Below are positions 5,693 through 9,063 of a DNA stretch of 9,063 nucleotides, in pieces. The DNA comes from Hydrogenophaga sp. (GTDB lineage: Bacteria; Pseudomonadota; Gammaproteobacteria; Burkholderiales; Burkholderiaceae), in contig JALOSH010000060.1 in NCBI GenBank assembly GCA_025458545.1, positions 1-9,063 on the forward strand. Direction: 5' to 3'. Position numbers and translations under genes: made by a program. Numbering within the stretch: the first letter of the stretch is position 1; every line of letters begins with the position of its first letter. The notes below the pieces were generated by a model that was not told the origin of the DNA, searched no databases, and saw only the letters and a program-made list of their open reading frames with translations.

Positions 5693-6655
5693 ATGCGTCG
5701 CGACACCTTCCTGAAATCCCTGGCCGCGCTGGCCGCCGCCGGTGCCCTGCCCAACGTGGCCTGGGCCAGCGGCAACATCAAGATGATGATTCCCGCCAAC
5801 CCCGGTGGTGGCTGGGACGGCACGGGCCGTGCCCTGGGCGAAGCCTTGCGCGACGCCAAGGTGGCCGACTCGGTGACCTTTGAAAACAAAGGTGGTGCGG
5901 CGGGCACCATCGGCCTGGCCCAGTTCTTCAACGCATCCAAGGGCGATCCCGATGCGCTGATGGTCATGGGCGCCGTGATGCTCGGCGGCATCATCACCGG
6001 CAGACCGCCGGTGTCGATCACCCAGATCACACCGATTGCCCGCTTGACGACCGAGTACAACGTGTTTGTGTTGCCCGCCAGTTCCCCCTTCAACTCCATG
6101 AAGGATGTGGTCGAGGCCCTGAAAAAGGACCCCGGCAGCATCAAGTGGGGTGGCGGTTCGCGGGGCTCCACCGAGCACATTGCAGCGGCGCAGATCGCGC
6201 AGTCGGTGGGCGTGCCCGCTGCCCGGATCAACTACGTGCCGTTCCGGGGTGGCGGCGAGGCGGTGGCGGCCATCCTGGGTGGCAACGTCACCGTGGGCGG
6301 CAGCGGTTACAGCGAGTTCCAGCCATACATCGAGAGCGGCAAGATGAAGGCGATCGCCGTCACCGCTGGCCAGCGCATCAAGGGCATCGACAAGATCCCG
6401 ACGCTCAAGGAGCAGGGCATCAACGTCGAGATCGGCAACTGGCGCGGCGTGTTCGGCGCGGCGGGCATCACCCCGGCTCAGCGCGATGCGCTGACCCAGC
6501 GCGTGGTCAAGGCGACCCAGAGCAAGGCCTGGGCGGCTGCTCTGGAAAAGAACAACTGGACGCCCGCCCTGCTGACCGGCAAGGCATTCGACGAGTTCGT
6601 GGACAAGGACTTCTCCAGCCTGCGCGCCACCATGGTTCGCGCCGGCATGGTCTGA
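5693..6655 (+). CDS. tctC: Tripartite tricarboxylate transporter periplasmic receptor (Bug/TctC family)
   Basis: A 320-residue protein that captures a carboxylate in the periplasm and delivers it to TctAB. Residues 1-25 form a signal peptide (MRRDTFLKS, hydrophobic AALAAAGALP core, cleavage after AWA). The mature domain shows family signatures: IPANPGGGWDGTGRALG (33-49, substrate loop), FENKGGAAGTIG (63-74), YVPFRGGGEAVAAILGG (181-197) and NWRGVFGAAGITPAQRDAL (249-267). Length is typical, and there is no lipobox cysteine. The RRDTFLK start resembles a Tat motif but has one extra residue between RR and FLK, so Sec export is as likely. It lies 106 bases after the porin and is followed by a strong terminator-like hairpin, which would make it more abundant than TctBA. 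The ligand cannot be read from sequence. Citrate or a relative is inferred from the TctDE neighbours. Confidence 0.94.
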   Translation: MRRDTFLKSLAALAAAGALPNVAWASGNIKMMIPANPGGGWDGTGRALGEALRDAKVADSVTFENKGGAAGTIGLAQFFNASKGDPDALMVMGAVMLGGIITGRPPVSITQITPIARLTTEYNVFVLPASSPFNSMKDVVEALKKDPGSIKWGGGSRGSTEHIAAAQIAQSVGVPAARINYVPFRGGGEAVAAILGGNVTVGGSGYSEFQPYIESGKMKAIAVTAGQRIKGIDKIPTLKEQGINVEIGNWRGVFGAAGITPAQRDALTQRVVKATQSKAWAAALEKNNWTPALLTGKAFDEFVDKDFSSLRATMVRAGMV

Positions 6656-6683
6656 TCGCCCGGCACCACACCGTGTGAATCGG

Positions 6684-6720
6684 CGGCCGCGGCGCTGGCG
6701 TCGCGGCCGTTTCTTTTTTC
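6684..6720 (+). terminator. Intrinsic terminator or attenuator between tctC and tctB
   Basis: CGGCCGCGGCG (6684-6694) pairs with CGUCGCGGCCG (6699-6709): 11 bp with a single G-U pair and a CUGG tetraloop. It runs directly into TTTCTTTTTT (6710-6719). It sits 28 bases after the tctC stop and 31 before tctB. Because tctB and tctA follow in the same direction with good ribosome sites, it probably acts as a partial terminator that sets the receptor-to-permease ratio. Confidence 0.85.
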
Positions 6721-6750
6721 AGCTCTCTTTCACCAGGCAGGAGCGCCCCC

Positions 6751-7287
6751 ATGCAAGCCCCCACGTCACCGCCCTCACCGTCACGCCCTGATCACCGCCC
6801 CGGTCAACTGGCCCTGGGCATCGCCGCCGTGCTGCTCGCCGCCGGTCTGGCCTATGGTGCGGCCAACATCCCGTCCGATGCGGGCTACGCGGGTGTGGGC
6901 CCGAATTTCTTGCCGTGGGTGGTCGCGGCCGCCATGGGGCTTTGTGGTGTTTTGCTGATCTGGGAGGTGCGCACCGGCGGCTTTCGCAACATGCCCGAAC
7001 CTTCCGGCGCGGCACGTGGCGACTGGCATGCCATGGCCTGGGTGTCGGCCGGCATTCTGGGCAACGCAGCGCTGATCACCACCATCGGTTTCGTGCTCAG
7101 CTGTGCCCTGTGCTTCACCCTGGCGGTGCGCGGTTTGCGCATCAGCGAAGGCAAGGCCGCTGGCAACGCCATGCAGACGGTCAAGGACGTGGTGATCGGC
7201 ATGCTGATCGCAGCCCCCACCTTCTGGCTCTTCACCAAGTTCCTGGGCGTGAACCTGCCGGGTCTGACCGGCACTGGCTGGATATAG
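6751..7287 (+). CDS. tctB: TctB, small membrane subunit of the TTT transporter
   Basis: A 178-residue protein with about four membrane segments (near 18-38, 51-71, 95-126 probably as one long or two short helices, and 146-165). This is the normal size and topology of TctB, the small permease subunit that pairs with TctA. Family-like features are the N-terminal YGAANIPSDAGYAGVGPNFL stretch (35-54), linking helix 1 to helix 2 with the conserved GP-x-x-P type motif, and the C-terminal FTKFLGVNLPGL (161-172). The N-terminal 16 residues are Pro/Ser-rich. The start is supported by AGGAG (6739-6743) 7 bases before the ATG. It is 30 bases upstream of tctA and clearly co-transcribed with it. The sequence family diverges quickly, so identification leans on position as well as topology. 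Confidence 0.9.
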   Translation: MQAPTSPPSPSRPDHRPGQLALGIAAVLLAAGLAYGAANIPSDAGYAGVGPNFLPWVVAAAMGLCGVLLIWEVRTGGFRNMPEPSGAARGDWHAMAWVSAGILGNAALITTIGFVLSCALCFTLAVRGLRISEGKAAGNAMQTVKDVVIGMLIAAPTFWLFTKFLGVNLPGLTGTGWI

Positions 7288-7317
7288 ACCCGCCGCCCGA
7301 CCGCAAAGGAATTCACC

Positions 7318-8811
7318 ATGCTTGAAACCTGGAACAACCTGCTCGGCGGCTTTGCCACCGCCGGCACCCCGATCAACCTGCTGTGGGCGCTGGCCGGCTG
7401 TGCCCTGGGCACCGCCATTGGTGTGCTGCCGGGCCTGGGCCCGGCGGTCACGGTGGCCATGTTGTTGCCGATCACCTCGCAGGTCGAGCCCACGGCCTCG
7501 ATGATCTTCTTTGCCGGCATTTACTACGGTGCCATGTACGGCGGCTCCACCACCTCCATCTTGCTCAACACACCCGGTGAAACCGGCACCATGGTGACCG
7601 CGCTGGAGGGCTTCAAGATGGCCAAGAGCGGTCGCGCAGGCGCGGCCCTGGCCACGGCGGCCATCGGCTCGTTCGTGGCGGGCACCATTGCCACCGTGCT
7701 GGTGACCCTGTTCGCGCCCATCCTGGCCGAATTTGCCGTCAAGCTCGGTCCGCCCGAGTATTTCTGCCTGATGCTGCTGGCCTTCACCACCGTGAGCGCG
7801 GTGCTGGGGCAGAGCACCTTGCGCGGCCTCACCGCGCTCTTCTTCGGTCTGGCGCTGGGCCTGGTGGGCATGGACCAGATCACCGGCCAGGTGCGCTACA
7901 CCGGGGGGGTGATCGAGTTCCTGGACGGTGTCGAGGTGGTGCTGGTGGCGGTGGGCCTGTTTGCGGTCACCGAGGCTTTGTACAACGCGCTGTACGAAGG
8001 CAAGAGCGAGACCAGCATGAACAAGTTGAACCGGGTGCACATGACGCGCAAAGAGTGGAAGCGCTCCTGGCCGGCCTGGATGCGCGGCACCTTCATTGGC
8101 TTTCCCTTCGGCACCATCCCCGCCGGAGGCTCCGAGATACCGACCTTTCTCAGCTACGCCACCGAGCGCAAGCTGGCCGAGCCCGAGCACAAGGCGGAGT
8201 TCGGCACCTCCGGCGCGATTGAAGGTGTGGCTGGTCCTGAAGCGGCCAACAACGCGGCCGTGACGGGCACCCTGGTCCCGTTGCTCACGCTGGGCATCCC
8301 CACCTCGGTGACCGCTGCCATTTTGCTGAGCGCGCTGCAGAATTACGGCATCAACGCCGGGCCGCAACTGTTCCAGACCTCGTCCACCCTGGTCTGGGCA
8401 CTGATCGCGTCGCTCTACATCGGCAACGTGATGCTGCTGGTGCTCAACCTGCCCCTGGTGGGCCTGTGGGTCAAGCTGCTCAAAATCCCGAAAGCGCCGC
8501 TGTATGCCGGCATCCTGATTTTTGCCACGGTGGGCGTGTACGGCATGCGCCAGAGTGCGTTCGATCTGTTCGTCATGTTCGGCCTGGCGCTGGTGGGTGT
8601 GGTGTTGCGGCGCTTCGATTTCCCGACCGCACCGGTGATCGTGGGCCTGATCCTCGGCCCGCTGGCCGAGGCGCAGTTCCGCAACGCCATGTCCATCGGC
8701 GAAGGCAGTGCAGCGGTGTTCTTCCAGCGCCCCATGTCGGCCACCTTGCTGGCGCTGGTGGTGCTGGTGCTGGTCACGCCGCGCTTGCTGGCTTGGCACC
8801 GTCGGGGCTGA
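7318..8811 (+). CDS. tctA: TctA, large membrane subunit of the TTT transporter
   Basis: A 497-residue inner-membrane protein of about 12 segments, the transport channel of the TctABC secondary, ion-coupled carboxylate carrier. It has the two conserved halves of the family. Repeat 1 carries [21 protein letters not shown] (about 31-51) and [18 protein letters not shown] (71-88). Repeat 2 carries [20 protein letters not shown] (261-280), [19 protein letters not shown] (299-317) and LLTLGIPTS (322-330). These are among the best conserved parts of TctA, and all are intact at the usual length of about 500. The ATG has AAGGA (7306-7310) 7 bases upstream. No T-tract-bearing terminator for the plus strand follows. 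The only hairpin nearby is oriented for the opposite strand. Confidence 0.96.
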   Translation: MLETWNNLLGGFATAGTPINLLWALAGCALGTAIGVLPGLGPAVTVAMLLPITSQVEPTASMIFFAGIYYGAMYGGSTTSILLNTPGETGTMVTALEGFKMAKSGRAGAALATAAIGSFVAGTIATVLVTLFAPILAEFAVKLGPPEYFCLMLLAFTTVSAVLGQSTLRGLTALFFGLALGLVGMDQITGQVRYTGGVIEFLDGVEVVLVAVGLFAVTEALYNALYEGKSETSMNKLNRVHMTRKEWKRSWPAWMRGTFIGFPFGTIPAGGSEIPTFLSYATERKLAEPEHKAEFGTSGAIEGVAGPEAANNAAVTGTLVPLLTLGIPTSVTAAILLSALQNYGINAGPQLFQTSSTLVWALIASLYIGNVMLLVLNLPLVGLWVKLLKIPKAPLYAGILIFATVGVYGMRQSAFDLFVMFGLALVGVVLRRFDFPTAPVIVGLILGPLAEAQFRNAMSIGEGSAAVFFQRPMSATLLALVVLVLVTPRLLAWHRRG

Positions 8812-8819
8812 TACCCACG

Positions 8820-8852
8820 AAAAAAAGCGGTTCCAACAAAGGCTGGAACCGC
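8820..8852 (-). terminator. Intrinsic terminator for the minus-strand porin gene
   Basis: A perfect 9-bp stem, GCGGTTCCA (8827-8835) with TGGAACCGC (8844-8852), has an 8-nt loop. Read on the minus strand it is followed by seven T (8826 to 8820), a classic terminator for the porin whose stop is at 8949. On the plus strand the stem is followed by six A and not by T, so it should not terminate tctA efficiently by the intrinsic mechanism. Confidence 0.85.
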
Positions 8853-8858
8853 AAAAAA

Positions 8859-8891
8859 TCACGCGTCTCTGATGGGCTTTGCCCCGCGTGA
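8859..8891. repeat. Nested inverted repeat between tctA and the second porin
   Basis: TCACGCG (8859-8865) and CGCGTGA (8885-8891) are exact inverted arms. Inside them GGGC (8874-8877) and GCCC (8881-8884) flank TTT, so the whole can fold as a hairpin with an asymmetric internal loop. It directly adjoins the minus-strand terminator. There is no T-run on either side. Its role is unknown; it may help end tctA transcripts or slow exonucleases. Confidence 0.35.
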
Positions 8892-8948
8892 ACCTCGGAG
8901 AACAGTCAAGGAAGCATCTGTAGAGCGCGCAGCTCTCGGCATCCAGTG

Positions 8949-9063
8949 TCAGAAGTCGTGGCGAACGCCCACGGCGTAGAGGGTTTCATCCCGGCTCTTC
9001 ACGCCCGCACCGTTCTCGCGCTCGACCGAGCGGAAACCTGCGTAGGCGGTGGTGCGCTTGGAC
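8949..9063 (-). CDS. Second outer-membrane porin, C-terminal end only (truncated by window)
   Basis: On the minus strand the frame is open from the window edge to TGA at 8951-8949 and gives 37 full residues, beginning SKRTTAYAGFRSVERENG and ending DETLYAVGVRHDF. The terminal Phe and the G-x-x-H-x-F pattern are the porin beta-signal, and the SKRT-x-x-Y strand resembles the equivalent part of the porin at 4570-5586 (SKRTAIYGHL). It is therefore a paralogous Porin_4-type protein. Most of the gene, including its signal peptide and promoter, lies beyond the window. It is convergent with tctA and has its own terminator at 8820-8852. Confidence 0.88.
   Translation of the reverse strand, partial: SKRTTAYAGFRSVERENGAGVKSRDETLYAVGVRHDF

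Noticed and set aside
6781..8862. A 693-codon open frame on the minus strand covering tctB and tctA
   Set aside because: It is rich in His, Gln, Gly and Arg with no domain or membrane character, and lies antisense to two clearly real genes. Such long antisense frames are expected in GC-rich DNA with strong third-position bias.

Overview
The window looks like chromosomal DNA from a beta-proteobacterium, most likely Burkholderiales/Comamonadaceae (Hydrogenophaga- or Acidovorax-like). This is inferred from the high GC content, the lysC to tRNA-Ser arrangement, the small outer-membrane porins beginning QSSVTLYG and ending RHxF, and the presence of a Bug/TctC-type receptor. No mobile element, CRISPR array, phage gene or frameshift was seen.

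Layout. Positions 1-577 hold the 3' end of lysC (aspartate kinase, two ACT domains). A tRNA-Ser(GCU) follows at 636-728 with a strong intrinsic terminator at 745-785. Next is a plus-strand EamA/DMT-family transporter (837-1745), which converges on a minus-strand block hslR (1759-2211), tctE (2204-3694) and tctD (3694-4380). Those three genes overlap at their junctions and read as one operon, tctD-tctE-hslR. Across a 189-bp control region, a plus-strand block runs divergently: porin (4570-5586), tctC (5693-6655), tctB (6751-7287), tctA (7318-8811). A minus-strand terminator (8820-8852) and the last 37 codons of a second porin (8949-9063, minus strand) close the window.

How the genes work together. 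The centre is a complete tripartite tricarboxylate transport (TTT) locus. The porin would admit the anionic substrate through the outer membrane. TctC would bind it in the periplasm, and TctA/TctB would carry it across the inner membrane. The divergent TctE sensor kinase and TctD response regulator would switch the operon on when the substrate is present. Citrate or a related tricarboxylate is the best guess from the TctDE pairing, but the family takes other carboxylates and the sequence does not fix the ligand.

The most informative non-coding signals are a textbook intrinsic terminator inside the operon between tctC and tctB, a long hairpin without a U-tract between porin and tctC, -10-like boxes placed so that eamA and tctD may be leaderless, and a triplicated GCGGAC motif in the divergent control region. 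The gene content is a known type. I do not see a wholly undescribed system, and the interest lies in regulatory architecture.
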